The notes: generated from the letters alone by a model not told the origin. A DNA stretch of 64,000 bases from Dromiciops gliroides (GCF_019393635.1 NC_057866.1:11480223-11544222); one strand, 5' to 3'. Positions 1-12,025 are shown, numbered from the stretch's first letter. Made by a program: numbers and translations.

Positions 1-640
1 GTCCTGCTCATGATCCATTGTGGTGACTCCCAGCCTGGGGGATCTGGCCTCAGACCCATGCATGGGGTTCAAAGCAGCCCCTACCCACCCTGGGATGCGG
101 AAACTGTCAGCTGGTGAAATTTGTTTCTCTTGAGGCTGTGATTGGTAACAGCGATGGGTTGCAGCAGCAGCGGCAAGCAGCGGCGGCCATAGAATGTCTT
201 TCTGAAAAGATGCAAGCTCAGGAGGAGGGGGAGCCGGGCACAGAGGGGAAGAGAGATGAAGAAACCAATGGCAGGAGCCTCCAATGGTGGAGCAGGCTGC
301 CCTTGACAGCAGCATCTGAGGTCAGAGAAAACCTAGACGAGGGAAGGCAGTGGTCGATGCAGCAAGCCAAGGAACAAAAGACAGCGAGTGGGCCGGGCCT
401 GCCGGGAGCATCTTCTGCTGGGAGCAGGAGTCTTACCTAGACATGGACAGCCCTTGAAGTGACCCCAGGCATCACAGGCCTGTGGGCAATTGTGCACAAG
501 GCCTGATATCATCCATTCAAATAAATGCGTCACTTGTAGCAGCCTGGCAGTTGGGGCAAGAGAAAGAGTGTTCTCACCCCCAGGCAGACAGAATGGGAAT
601 CCAGGGCCAGGCACCAAACACTAGCCGGACAGAGAGCTGG
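1..640. other. Unassigned sequence
   Basis: No repeat family or conserved exon recognised. An open frame at 114-440 has no recognisable domain and no splice or promoter context, so I do not call a gene. Confidence 0.5.
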
Positions 641-800
641 ACTCCAGATCAGTCCTGTGACTGGGGTCAAGTGGCTAGGTTTTCTGAGGCTCAGTTTCCC
701 CCCCTCTAAAATGGGGATAGTAACACCTGTGTGTGTACCTCTTCACAGCATTTTGGAGAGGGTCAAATGAGCCAATACATCTAAAGGACTGGGTAAAGGA
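640..800 (+). mobile_element. MIR/THER-like SINE
   Basis: tgtgactggggtcaagtggc, ctcagtttccccccctctaa aatggggatag, gagggtcaaatgagccaat follow the MIR core and tail. Confidence 0.65.
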
Positions 801-945
801 CTCTTTAAGGAGTTGCAGACAGGTCAGTTACTTTTACTTTTGTTTTTCTCGAATGTAGCAAGTAAGGGGCAGAGAAACTAATTTTTTAAACTGATTAGTT
901 TTAAATGTATTTTGATTTATTTCATTAAGTATTTCCCATTTGCAT

Positions 946-1090
946 TTTTTTTTTTGGTGAGGCAGTTGGGGTTAAGTGACTTGCCTAGGGTCACACAGCT
1001 AGTAAGTGTTAAGTGTCTGAAGCCAGATTTGAACTCAGGTCCTCCTGAATCCAGGACCGGTGCTCTATCCACTGTGCCACCTAGTTGCCC
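946..1090 (-). mobile_element. tRNA-headed marsupial SINE (short, poly-A tailed)
   Basis: A T-run, then the reverse SINE ending gccacctagttgccc. Target duplication ttcccatttgcatttt is on both sides (L1-type integration). The head carries a pol III B-box-like GTTCAAATCT on the minus strand. Confidence 0.9.
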
Positions 1091-2720
1091 TTCCCATTTG
1101 CATTTTAAACCTTTATTCTTTAAAGTCTTGAGTTCCAAATTCTCTCTTCCTCCTGCCCTTCCCCCACCCCTTGAGAAGTCAAGCAGTATGATAGTGATCC
1201 ATGTGAAGTCAGTGAAGTGCACCTTAGCCATATCACTCAAGAAAACACATGCACCAAAAAACCCCAATAAAAAGTGAAAATATAATTTAATCTGTACTCA
1301 GAGACCACGAGTGCTCTCTCTGGAGGTGGAGAGCATTTTTCATTGTCTCCATCAGAGTAGACAAGTCTTTCAGAATTGATCATCCTTACAATGTTGCTGT
1401 TACTGTGTACATCTGGTTCTGCTCACTTCACTTTGCATCAGTTCATAAAAGTCTTCTAAGGTTTTTCTGAAACTATCCTGCTTGTCATTTCTTATAACAC
1501 AATAGTATTCTGTTACAATCATATATCACAACTTGTTCAGCCATTCCTCAACTGATAGGCATCCCCTCAATTTCCAATTCTTTGCCACCACAAAGAGATG
1601 CTATCAATACTTTTGTACATATAGGTCCTTTTCCTTTGATCTCTTTGGGATATAAACTTAGTAGTGATATTGCTGGGTCAAAGGGCATGCATGGTTCCAT
1701 AGGCTATTCTCCAGAATGGTTGGATCAATTCACTACTTCACTAATAGTTGATTAACGCGCCCATTTTCCCTTATCCAATATCTGTCATTTCTGAAAGGTG
1801 TGAGGTGGTACCTCAGAGTTGTTTTAATTTGCATTTCTCTGATCAATAGTGATTTAGAGCATTCTTATATGACTCTTAATAGCTTTGAATTCTTCTATCA
1901 ATTGACTATCAATAGAATGACTCTTATTTTTACAAATATAGCTTGGTTCCCTATATATTTGCCAAGTGAGGCCTTTATCCGAGAAACTTGATGTTAATTT
2001 TTTTCCAGATTTCCTGCTTCCCTCCTAATTTTAGTTCCATTTTTTGTACAAAAATCTTTTGCTTTCATGTAATCAGAATTATCCATTTTACTTCCCATGA
2101 TCCTTTTCTATCTCTTGTTTCCTCAGAAACTCCCCTGATCCATCGACCCAGAGATGTAACTTTCCCTTTGCATCCCTAATTTACTTAGGAAATCGCCTTA
2201 TGTGTCTCAATCATTTAACCATTTTGACCTTGTTTTGACAAATGGCCTGAGATGTTGGTCTATGCCGAGTTTCTGCTTTCCAGTTTTCCCTAATTTTTGT
2301 AAAATGGTGAGGTCTTGCCCCAAGAGCTTGGATTTCTTAAGAGGTTTATCAAACACTGGATGACTATGGTCATTTGCTACTATATAATGTGTACCTAATC
2401 TATCCCACTGATCTACCACTCTATTTCCTAGCCAGTACCAGATAGTTTTCATTATTATACTTTGTAATACATTTTGAGATCTGATACTGCCAGGTGGTAA
2501 GATGCTAACTTTTTTTTCTTTTTTTAAGTGAGGCAATTGGGGTTAAGTGACTTGCCCAGGGTCACACATCTAGTAAGTGTTAAGTGTCTGAGGTCATATT
2601 TGAACTCAGATCCTCCTGACTCCAGGGCCGTATCCACTGTGCCACCTAGCTGCCCCCAGATGCTAACTTTTTAAGTATTAAAGACAAATATATTATCTGT
2701 GATTTTTGTGGATCACCCCG
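1091..2720 (-). mobile_element. Degenerate L1 fragment, interrupted by SINE
   Basis: It shares long diverged stretches with the L1 at 9.8-11.5 kb (tttccaattctttgccaccacaaagag, tgctgggtcaaagggcatg, cagaatggttggatc). It is broken by a SINE at 2511-2656 with target duplication gatgctaacttttt, and its 3' end carries another SINE at 946-1090. Confidence 0.8.
2511..2656 (-). mobile_element. tRNA-headed marsupial SINE
   Basis: Same family, inserted in the L1 at 1.1-2.7 kb with duplication gatgctaacttttt. Confidence 0.9.
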
Positions 2721-3104
2721 GGGGAATTTCCTTTTTTTTTAAAAATTCTTTCTTTTAACTAATATGTATTAAAACCTACTCAATATTTATTAAACAGTGA
2801 AGGGCTGTCCGAGGCTAGGGGAGTGATAAGGAAACGGGATATGTTAGAACCAAAGAATGAAAAGAGTTAATTAGGGGAGTTTTTCCCTCCCTCTGCCCCA
2901 CCCAATACACACATAAATTTAATAAGCATACCTTTACCCCCGTAGAAAATATTCAGTCAAGTCAATGTAGAGGTTCCAGGAGAAAATTATCAATTGGAGG
3001 GGAGTGGGCAGGACTAGTGGGGGCTTCCAGCATGCAAAGAACTCTGAGAAGTTAGGATTGGAGCCAATGGAGGGATGTTTTGAGGACAAAGACAACTCCA
3101 GATT

Positions 3105-3260
3105 GTTTTTGTTTTTTCTTTTTTAGTGAGGCAATTGGGGTTAAGTGACTTGCCCAGGGTCACACAGCTAGTAAGTGTCAAGTGTCTGAGGCCGGATTTG
3201 AACCCAAGTACTCCTGACTCCAGGGCTGGTGCTCTATCCACTGCGCCACCTAGCTGCCCC
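3105..3260 (-). mobile_element. tRNA-headed marsupial SINE
   Basis: Same family, near full length, with duplication ctccagattg on both sides. Confidence 0.9.
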
Positions 3261-3325
3261 TCCAGATTGGTTTTCAATGGTTGGTGCTACCCCTAAGATG
3301 ATTCATAAGCTGGGACTCATGGGAG

Positions 3326-3455
3326 TCAAATCCATTCAACTAGCATTTATTAAGGGTTTACTCAGCTTGGGACCCTGTGCTAAATAGATTAAGGATACGA
3401 ATAATCGCCCAATACAAAGACCAATCCTCAAGGAACCTGGAGTCTAAGGAGGCCT
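3326..3455 (-). mobile_element. L2 LINE 3' fragment
   Basis: actagcatttattaagggtt, accctgtgctaaatagatta and tcaaggaacctggagtctaa follow the reversed L2 terminus. Confidence 0.5.
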
Positions 3456-5513
3456 CTGAGAAGCTGGGAGATGGGGAGCACAGTGACTAAGTGCACAGGA
3501 TGGCTGTTCTGAGCTCTTCCTCAAGATGGAAGTACTAAACTCTCCAATGGGAGAAGGCTGCCTCTCTCAGCCCCAATCCAGAAAAGTGAGCCAACATTTG
3601 AACTTAGCAGTTTGGGCTGAGGTCCTTGGTAGGGGCAGCCTCTCCAGGCTTCATCTCCTCCCACTCAGCCCTGTCATGACTGGTGTGGACCTGAGGCACT
3701 ATACAACTCCCTGTGGCTCCCATAAAGCAAGGATTGGACACTGGGTGCTCTCAAGCCAAGAGATGGCAGCATCTGGAGCAGTGGAGGAGAAGGGAGTGCT
3801 TGTAGAACATTGTAATCATTGATATGAATTTGTCCATGTGGCCCAAAAGGGGACCCTGGGAACAATCCACGTTATAGATAAGGAGGAAGGAATCTCCTAT
3901 GCTTCCTTCCCTCTGGCCAAGGAGAGAGATATCTTGAGCAGTCTTGGGAGTTTCCCTGAGAGGGATACATGTTTGAGAGTTTAGAGATGTGACCTTTTAT
4001 CAAGCAACCAATCCACTGAGAAGGATCTGCTGAGTTCCTCCTATGCACTAAAGAGAGAAGGACACAAGCTGAGCAGTAGACCATTTGGAGAACGGTAAAG
4101 GGCCACGGCCAGAAGATGGGGGAGCAGAAGACCTCTACTCCTCGATATAACTATGATTTCAGTAGTACAGGTCTGGTGGGAAAGGGGCTCCCTGTCTAGC
4201 TGTTCCAAGCTTTGTTTGCCAGGGGACAGGGGAGGCTGTAATGTAAACCACAAGACCCACTACAAGTCTGAGAAATATCAGATAGAATCAAGTGGGAAAG
4301 ATTCACCAGATGGTTGGAGCAGTGCCCCATTGCCAATTCCAAGTTCAAATCCTTCTGAGGGGAATGACTATTGTGAGGACTTTACATGTTTTCTGTATCT
4401 ATTTATGGGCTCTTGTGAGTCTTTTGTGTCTTCAGTATTTTCTGTGAGGTGAAATAAAGATTGTCCCGTACTCAGGATGCCTTTGTTACCTCCAGAGCTT
4501 ATATAGGATATAAGGGACACACTCTTCCCTTTTACTGACACCTGGAAATTTAGACATCCATTTCTAAGCTTGGAGAACCACTGTTGGGCCCATAAGGGCT
4601 GGGACACTTTGACATTCTCTCTAATTAGGGGGTTTAGGGTCCCCTTTCTCACACTCTTACATCTCTCACCTCATTGCTAGGCATGGGCCAATCCTCCTTC
4701 TGGTGGCCTACCTCTCTTTTGTAGAGGCTTCTGTCCACAGCTGTTGTTGTTGTTTGTCCTTCATTCTCCAAAAGGACCATGACATTGGGAGGTGATGTTC
4801 TGACATGCAGCAAATTGGATTTAAGCAAGGGGGAGCTGTGCAAGGTCCCCAACCTCACTCTCTCCTCCAGAGCCATCTGGGTCCAGTAGCAAGATACAGA
4901 TCAGGACCACTGGAGACGTCTCCCCACCACTAACAGCTAGCTTCCTATTGAACCTAAGACTTCACAAGGTCACCTCCAATCCCAGACCTTTCCACCTCTT
5001 GGTGGGTCACCTAAAACCAGGAAAACGCAAACACAAAAAGGGGAAAGGCAGACAGAAGCTTTGATAGAGACTCTCCTAGTTGAGACCCCCTGCACTAGCT
5101 CCTCCATGGGTAAGAGCACCACAATATCAACTAAAGAAGGACCCGTCCTCCTCCTCAGTCACCTGGTACCACCTGGAAAGTGTTACCTGAAAAAGAGCCA
5201 GCCTGAGCAGGCTGAGTTTTTAACTGCCCCAGTCCCCAGTGCCTCTCTCCTGGCTTAGGGGAATGACCAAGAGACTACCCAATTTACCTTGTCAGATTAA
5301 AATGAAAAGTCTGGTCGGGGCTGGGCTATTAAGTGGCCAGAAGTAGCTAGGAAATAGATTATCCCTCCAAGCCCCAAGTGATCCCTCATCCTGTCCTAGG
5401 AACCCACCAGTTTCCAGAAGAGCTCTGGGAACAGGCTCCCTGATGTGGTCAGGAGAGGCCAGTTTCACATTCTATTTGGAGATTTCCCAGAGTCAGTTCT
5501 GACTGGTGCATAG
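3456..5513. other. Mostly unassigned intergenic sequence
   Basis: Apart from the (CAA)n-SINE fragment at 4.74-4.93 kb nothing is recognised. An AATAAA-containing stretch near 4450 (gtgaaataaagattgtcc) could be the end of an old LTR, but no boundaries are visible. Confidence 0.4.
4742..4925 (-). mobile_element. (CAA)n-tailed SINE body fragment
   Basis: Reversed: gttgttgttgtttgtccttc, then caaattggatttaagcaagg, ctctcctccagagccatctg and cactggagac. Head missing. Confidence 0.75.
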
Positions 5514-6394
5514 TGTGGAAATATTTTAAATTGATTGGGTCTAATTTGGGGGCTAAAGCTGACTGGAGGGCTAAAATGGGGACTTTTGACTGTTTGGCTA
5601 TCTGACTGCTATTAACTTAGCATGGGCCATTTATAAAGTTCCACCACACTGCTCCACTCCCAAAATTGATAAGCAAAAGATTAAGAAGCCTCTCAACCAA
5701 ATAATCAAAGCAGAGTTTATTTATGAGATACTATTTAAAATTAAGAATATAGGGAAATAAAATGTACAACCGGACTGTGTTGCAGCGTCTCTTTCCACTT
5801 TGTCTCTTTCCCACCTGCTGCGCATGGAACTTCTAATCTTGTCCACCCAGTCTCTCTATCTTGTCCTTCCCTACTCTGAGTCTTGTCCACCGGCCTCCTC
5901 CTCTTGTCGGTCCTAGTCCTTTAGCCTTCTCCTGCGTTCTTGTAGCCCCGTCTCTCGTCTGCCACCTCCAACCTTTCTAATCTCGTCAGCCGCCCCCCTG
6001 AGTCTAACCCCCAGGTCTATATATATCTTTCTTTATCTCCACTAAAATTTCGGGGCTTTTTACACCCACACACCAAGCTAATCCGCCAGTCAGGGCTGCG
6101 GCTGGAGCTGGGGGGATGCTCGAGCATCCCGTGCCTCAGCACAGGCTATGCCAGAGCCCAGCCTGGACAAGCCCAGGATCTCTCAGATACCTCTGCTCAG
6201 GGCGGAGGGAGCTGGGGGCTTTTTTCCCCCAACTGTCTGACCTGGTGTCTTGTACAGCCCACGGGGCTTTTTGGCTTAGCTGAAGCAGAGGGGGAGGGGC
6301 ACCAGCACCTCCCAGACAGAAGAGACTCTGAGGACCTAAGGCTTTCTAATCTCAGCCCAAAGGTAGGGTCCCCAAATCAAAATAAATTTCCACA
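5514..6394 (-). mobile_element. Solo LTR of an endogenous retrovirus (fossil), 881 bp
   Basis: The ends TGTGGAAAT and ATTTCCACA form an inverted repeat and are flanked by the 4-bp duplication ATAG (5510-5513, 6395-6398), as for gammaretrovirus-like class I elements. A TATA-like run near 6017 and an AATAAA near 5717, both read on the minus strand, suggest minus orientation. No internal region is present, so it is a recombined solo LTR. Its ends are still clear, so it is not among the oldest elements. Confidence 0.75.
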
Positions 6395-7120
6395 ATAGCA
6401 AGCCAGAGGGAGTAACTGAGCTTTCAGGGTCAGCCCCAAAGACCAGCCTTGGCCTGGATCACCTCAGTGTGTTGACACAGCCCTGCATCCTGAGTTACAA
6501 AGCATGTCCTAAGGCAGCACCTGATTTTGGCCAAAGGGCGGTGGGAGTCTGGCTGGGCAGTGGGTGGAAAGAGTGCTGGGTCTGGTGTCGTAGGCCCTGG
6601 GTTCAAATTCGGCCCCTGCCAGGGCTGTTTGTCTTTGTCATCTCATCCCATAGCATAATGCTTGGCATATAGCAGGAGTCTAATAAATGCTCATCGATGG
6701 AGTGATTAGAAGATTCCTGACTTGTTACAGCATTCACTCAAGAAATAGTCATACCACCTATCAATAAGTATGTGAAGAGAGCTTCTTTAAATCTTCTTGC
6801 TCACATGGGTCCTTTTCCTTTTCCTTTGACCTTTGTGTGGTATGGACCTAGTAGCAGCTTTGTCTCAAATCGCTCTCTCCACGGCCTTGTTCCCAGCTCC
6901 GCCAATGGTCACTAGTGTATATGCCTGTTTTTCTACAGTCCCTCCAACAGTTCTCCTTTTCCTTTTTTCCAACCCCCTTATTTTTACAGGGGATGTAATC
7001 CTGAGTCTCAGAAAGGTTAAGTGATGGTCAGTCTCAGACCTCTCTTTCCTACCTGTTTATCCTTGGGCAAGTTCCTTGTCTCCAGGCCTTCCTAAAAGGA
7101 ATTGACTAAAGTTTGATGGA
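6395..7120. other. Unassigned intergenic sequence with L2-like end
   Basis: Only ataatgcttggcatatagca followed by ggagtctaataaatgctcat near 6654-6695 is recognised, an L2/MIR-type 3' end. Confidence 0.4.
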
Positions 7121-8060
7121 ATTCAGCAAGCACTTAATAATTACTTTGTACTAAGAACTAGGGACCCAAAGACAAAACAGCCCTGCAAGGGCTTGTATTC
7201 TATTGGGGGGAGGGGAATTACATGTCTCTATACACAAAGGATCCCATTCCAACCCACCTCTTCCAACACTTGTTTTCAATCTCTCCCTGTCTGCTGACCA
7301 TGTCACCCCCTCACCGCCATTCCATAAACTCCAATGGCTCCCCATTACCTCCAGGATCAAATATAAAAGCCTCTGTCCAGTCTTCAAAGCCCTTTACAAC
7401 CCGGACCCCTCCTCCTTTTCTTGTCTTCTTACACAGTATTCCTGCCCTTGCTCCCCACTTACACACTTATGATCCTCCTTCTTGTTCCTCACATAATACA
7501 CTCCATCTCCAGACTCCAGCCCCCTGCCCTGGCTGTGCCCCCAGCTTGCAGTGCTCTCCCTCCCCATCTCTGCCTCCTGGCCCCCCTGGCTCCCGCCTAG
7601 TCCAGCTGAAGTCCCATCTTCTATGAGGAGCCTTTCCTGATCCTCTTAATGCCAATGCCTTCCCTCTGATGAATACTTCCAGTTTTTCCTATCTATGTCT
7701 TGTTTGTACATAGTTTGTGTTGTTTCCCCCATTAGACTGTGGGCTCCCAGAGAGCAGGGATGGTTCTCACCTTTCTTTGTATTCCTAGCATTCAGCGCAG
7801 TGCCTGGCACACAGTAGGTGCCTAATAAATGCTTATTGATTTACAGATAATTCCCTACAAAGTGATGGGAATGTTTGTGGTGGAGACAGTACTATCAACT
7901 GAAAGGGGCAGCAGAAGAGGCGGCTTTTGACCTGAATCTTGAAGGGAACGGCTTCCAAGAGGAAAAGATAAGAAGGAAAAAAAACTTTCCAGGCAAGGGA
8001 CACAGCCAAGGGAATGCTGGGAAATTGTTAGCCACCAGCTCTGGGGGAGGAGACAAAGGA
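7121..8060 (-). mobile_element. Minus-strand L2 tail split by the plus-strand L2
   Basis: Left part agcaagcacttaataattac with caagggcttgtattctattg, right part tggtggagacagtactatc through caagggacacagccaaggg, both in the order of the L2 3' end read in reverse. Diverged. Confidence 0.5.
7218..7850 (+). mobile_element. L2 LINE 3' end
   Basis: It contains the L2 3' hallmarks tggctccccattacctccag, cattagactgtgggctccc, and the terminus gtgcctggcacacagtaggt followed by gcctaataaatgcttattg. It is flanked on both sides by a minus-strand L2 tail (7121-7217 and 7851-8060), into which it appears inserted. Confidence 0.8.
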
Positions 8061-8230
8061 CTCTGAAACACTTGGAAGCTTAATGGGCTTTTTAAACATT
8101 TTCTCCTTTGTGTACTTAAATTTAGACAATCAACAAAACAGTAAATCAGGTGGGAGAGTTGAGAATATCAGATGGGCTTCAAAGATTCCATCCGGCTCTC
8201 AATAGTCTAATTCTATGACTCTTGCTTACT

Positions 8231-8478
8231 TAAAAGCCTTGCTGTTGTTCAGTCTTGTCTGACTCTTCACGACCCCATTTGGGGTTTCCTTGGCAGAGAT
8301 ACTATAGTGGTCTGCCATTTCCTTCTCCAGCTCATTTTACAGATGAGGAAACTGAGGCAAAGTGACTTGTCCAGGGTCACACAGCTAGGAAGAGTCAGAG
8401 GCCAGATGGGAGCTCAGGAAGATGAGTCTTCCTGACTGCAGGCCCTTTTCTCCACTGCATTACCTAGCTGGCCCTACT
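8231..8478 (-). mobile_element. Long core SINE (second marsupial SINE type)
   Basis: Reversed copy: gttcagtcttgtctgactct, catttggggtttccttggca gag, ttccttctccagctcatttt acagatgaggaaactgagg, then the tRNA-like head. Related copies are at 11.8, 13.5 and 30.5 kb. Confidence 0.8.
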
Positions 8479-8559
8479 TAAATACCTCCCACAATTTCAT
8501 TTCTTGCTGTAGGATTTCCTAGAGTTCTATTCACTTATTAATTCAATGAATATCTTTTA

Positions 8560-8750
8560 GATATTGCTGTTGTCATTGCTGCTTGTCCATCGTTCTCGAA
8601 GATGACCATGACAGATGTCATGACTTGCAATGGATTGGATTGAAGTGAGGGAGGGTTGTATAAAGTCACCAGCCTCACTCTCTCCTCCAGAGCCATCCGG
8701 GACCAGTGACAAGAAATGCGTCAGGACGACTGGAGATGCCCCCCCACCCT
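8560..8750 (-). mobile_element. (CAA)n-tailed SINE body fragment
   Basis: Reversed: ttgctgcttgtccatcgttc tcgaagatgacc, gattgaagtgagggagggtt, and gagccatccgggaccagtga. Head missing. Confidence 0.75.
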
Positions 8751-9107
8751 TTGAATGTCTAATATGTGCGAAGCTCACCACCCCAGTCTCCTTCCTAAGG
8801 CGTCCCAGTTTAAAAGGGATGATATTTGAAATATTCTCCTGCTTAGGGTTTGAGACAAACAAACACTCCCTGCTCCCATTATTTCTATTTTATAGCCGAG
8901 AAGGAAGTTAACCAGTGCCTAAAGACACAAGGTAGTAAGTGCTGGGGCTGAGAGTCCTTTACTCCACAGTCCCCAGGCTGTTGCTAAACACTGACCTGGA
9001 GGGTGGCCAGGCCACATACTTACCACCTGGATTGTGGCCCCGACTTTCCAGTTTGCAAGAAAGGAGTGGGGAGGGTGGGAAAATCCTCTTTCTCTGGTCC
9101 AGAGGAA

Positions 9108-9265
9108 GCAGTGGTGCAGTGGAATGGGCCCTGGAATCTGGAGTCACAGGACCTGGGTTCAAATCTTGTTTCACATGGCTATTACCAGTGTGACCTAAAC
9201 TCTCCATGCCTCAGTTTCTCTGAGGCAAAATAAGGGGGGAAGTTGGACTAAATGATCTTTCTCTA
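9108..9265 (+). mobile_element. MIR/THER-like SINE
   Basis: ggaagcagtggtgcagtgga, ggacctgggttcaaatcttg, tgcctcagtttctctgaggc. Head and core both recognisable. Confidence 0.7.
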
Positions 9266-9375
9266 GGGCACTTCAAACTAAAAACAACAAAACACCCTTT
9301 TGATTGTGTGAAGAGTGTATTAAGTAAAGGAGAAAGCAAAGTAAGCCAGTGCCTTGAGCTGGGAAACACAGTCAG

Positions 9376-9425
9376 CCTTGAAATGTAAATTCCTCAGTGG
9401 CCTTGAAATGTAAATTCCTCAGTGG
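9376..9425. repeat. 25-bp perfect tandem duplication
   Basis: Unit ccttgaaatgtaaattcctc agtgg occurs twice head to tail without mismatch. Confidence 0.95.
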
Positions 9426-9540
9426 CCCCAACTTCTGCTTTTGTCTTATATTTCTAGAATTTAGTACAGTACTGGGCTCAGGGGAGGGGAAAGAGAAAGA
9501 AAGAGGGTAAGCATTTCTTTTATATTTGTTTGTGTTAGGG

Positions 9541-9836
9541 TTTTTTTTTTTAATGGTTAAGTGACTTTCCCAGGGTCACACAACTAGTAAGTGTCAACTG
9601 TCTGAGGCCAGATTTGAACTCAGGTACTCCTGAATCCAAGGCCAGTGCTTTATCCACTGCACCACCTAGCTGCCCCCTTTATTTATTTATTTATTTATTT
9701 ATTTTTTAGTAAGGCAATTGGGGTTAAGTGACTTGCCCAGGGTCACACAGCTAGTAAGTGTTAAGTGTCTGAGGCCCTATTTGAACTCCTGACTCCAGGG
9801 CCGGTGCTCTATCCACTGCACCACCTAGCTGCCCCC
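9541..9836 (-). mobile_element. Two adjacent tRNA-headed SINEs
   Basis: Copies at about 9541-9676 and 9705-9836, both reversed, separated by an ATTT repeat that is the tail of the second. The second has lost part of its middle (after ctgaggccctatttgaactc). Confidence 0.88.
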
Positions 9837-11530
9837 ATAGCTGCCCTTTTTTTGTTTGTTTTCATAGGATTTTTAGTTCCAAATTTTTCTCCCACCCTTA
9901 TTTCCTTCCCTCCTCCCCAAGACAGAAAGCAACCTGATATTGTTTATATATGTACAATCACATTAAACATATTTTTGCATTAGTCATATTGTGAAAGAAG
10001 AATCAGAGCACAAGGAAAAAACTTCAAAAAATAAGGAAAAAAACCCACGGCCTAATAGTAGAAACAGTATGGTTCAATCTGCATTCATAATCAATCCACA
10101 GTTTTTTTTTTTCTGGATGTTGAGAACATTTTCTATCATGAGTTCTTTGAAATTTTTTTGGATCTTTGCACTGCTGAGAGGAGCCAAGTCTATCACCATT
10201 GTTCATCACACAATGTTGCTGTCACCATGTACAGTGTTCTCCTGTTTCTGCTCCTCTCAGTCAGCATCAGTTCATGTAAGTCCTTCCAGGTTTCTCTGAA
10301 CTCCTCCTGTTCATTGTTTCTTACAGCACAATAGTATTCCATTACATTCATATACCACAACTTGTTTAGCCATTCCCCAATTGAAGGGCATTCCCTCCAT
10401 TTCCAATTCTTTGCCACCACAAAGAGAGCTGCCATAAATATTTTAGTACTTGTGGGTCCTTTTCCCTCCTCTATGATCTCTTTGGGATACAGACCTGGCG
10501 GTGGTATTACTGGGTCAAAGGGTATGAACAGTCCCATAGCCCTTTGGGCATAGTTCCAAATTGCTCTCCAGAATGGTTGGATCAGTTCATAGCTCCACCA
10601 ACAATGCACTGGTGTTCCAATTTTTCCACAGCTTCTCCAACATTTATTATTTTCCTTTTTTGTCATATTAGCCAATCTGATAGGTGTGATGTGGTACCTC
10701 AGAGTGGTTTTAATGTGCATTTCTCTAATCAATAGTGACTTAGAGCATTTTTTCATGTGGCAATAGATAGCTTTGATTTCTTCATCAGAAAATTGCCTGT
10801 TCATATCCTTTGACCATTTCTCAATTGGGGAATGACTTACATTCTTATAAATTAGATTTAGTTCCCTATATATTTTAGAAATGAGGCCTTTATCAGAAAT
10901 AATGACTGTAAAAATTGTTTCCCAGCTTTCTGCTTCTCTTCTAATTTTGGCTGCATTGCTTCTGTTTGTCCAAAACCTTTTTAATTTAATGTAATTAAAG
11001 TCTTCCATCTTGCATTTCATAATTTGCTCTATGTCTTGTTTGGACATAAAATGTTTTCCTCTCTATAGATCTGAGAGGTAAACTACTCCTTCCTCTCCTA
11101 ATTTATCTATGGCATCACCCTTTATGTCTAAATCTTGTACCCATTTTGACCTTATTTTGGTATAAGGTGTAAGATGTTGGTCTATGCCTAATTTCTGCCA
11201 TAGTATCTTCCAGTTTTCCCAGCAGTTTTTGTCAAATACTGACTTCCTATCCCAGAAGCTGGAGTCTTTGGGTTTATCAAATAGTAAATATATAAGTGAC
11301 TATAGTCATTTACTACTGTCTCCTGTGCCTAACCTATTCCACTGATCCTCCACTCTATTTCTTAGCCAGCACCAAATAGTTTTGATGACTGCTACTTTAT
11401 AATAAAGCTCCAGATTTGGTACAGCTAGCCCACCTTCCTGTGCATTTTTTTCATTAGTTCCCTTGATATTCTTGACTTTTTGTTCTTCCAGATGAATTTT
11501 GTTATTATTTTTTCCACCTCTATAAAATAA
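9837..11530 (-). mobile_element. 5'-truncated L1 (3' UTR plus ORF2 end)
   Basis: The 3' end lies at the left (ttagttccaaatttttctcccac, the same motif as in other L1 3' ends here at 46.8 and 62.1 kb), followed rightwards by the ORF2 C-terminus and further upstream ORF2 sequence to about 11.53 kb. It abuts two SINEs at its 3' end. Confidence 0.85.
10193..11047 (-). mobile_element. L1 LINE ORF2 C-terminal fragment, open for 284 codons
   Basis: The minus-strand frame resembles the C-terminal region of L1 ORF2p: SPIEKWSKDMNRQFSDEEI, CHMKKCSKSLLIREMHIKTT, the Cys-rich segment CWRSCGKIGTPVHCWW, and GLYPKEI then WLNKLWYMNVMEYYCAVRNN. Reverse transcriptase and endonuclease domains are absent, so the copy is 5' truncated. 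The last cysteine of the usual HCWWxC segment reads SY here. An uninterrupted frame of this length suggests a fairly young insertion. A neuron- or host-derived gene is excluded by the L1 match. Confidence 0.92.
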
Positions 11531-11584
11531 TTTTTAGGTAGTCTGGTTTACCAGTCACTCTATAGGTATGAGGGGAAGCATTTC

Positions 11585-11765
11585 TAAAGGACCACATGAA
11601 GTGCTTCTTACAAATATTCTCTTATTTCATCCTCACTGCAAACCTGGGAAGGAGGTGCTCTTATGACCCCCATTTTACAGTGGAGGAAACTGAGGTTGAG
11701 AGAATTTCAGTGACTTGCCCAGTGTCACACAGCTAGAAAGTGCCCCAGGCCAGATTTTGACTCCT
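11585..11765 (-). mobile_element. MIR/THER-like SINE
   Basis: ccccattttacagtggagga aactgagg, gacttgcccagtgtcacaca gctag in reverse MIR order. Confidence 0.7.
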
Positions 11766-11778
11766 ATCTTCTTGACCC

Positions 11779-12025
11779 AACAGTGGTTAGAGCACTGGGC
11801 TAGGAAGCAGGAAGCCTCATCTTTCTGAATTCAAATCTGGCCTCAGATTTGATGACTAGCTGTGTGAACTTGGGCAAGTCGCTTCACCCTGTTTGCCTCA
11901 GTTTCTCCCTCTGTAAAATGAGCTGGAGAAGGAAATGGCAAACCTTTCCAGGATCTCTGCTGAGAAAACCCCAAATGCGGTCACAGAGAGTCAGACATGA
12001 CTAAAAGGAGCAAACACCAGCAACT
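11779..12025 (+). mobile_element. Long core SINE
   Basis: Plus copy: gttagagcactgggctagga, gttcaaatctgg-type box, ctcagtttctccctctgtaa, gagctggagaaggaaatggc, and agagtcagacatgactaaa at the 3' end. Confidence 0.8.

Noticed and set aside
114-440. 108-codon open frame at the left edge
   Set aside because: No domain, no homologue I know, and no promoter or splice context; length is compatible with chance.
912-1277. Recurrent peptide [20 protein letters not shown] in many frames across the window
   Set aside because: It looks like a conserved protein family, but every copy is the translation of the same tRNA-headed SINE.
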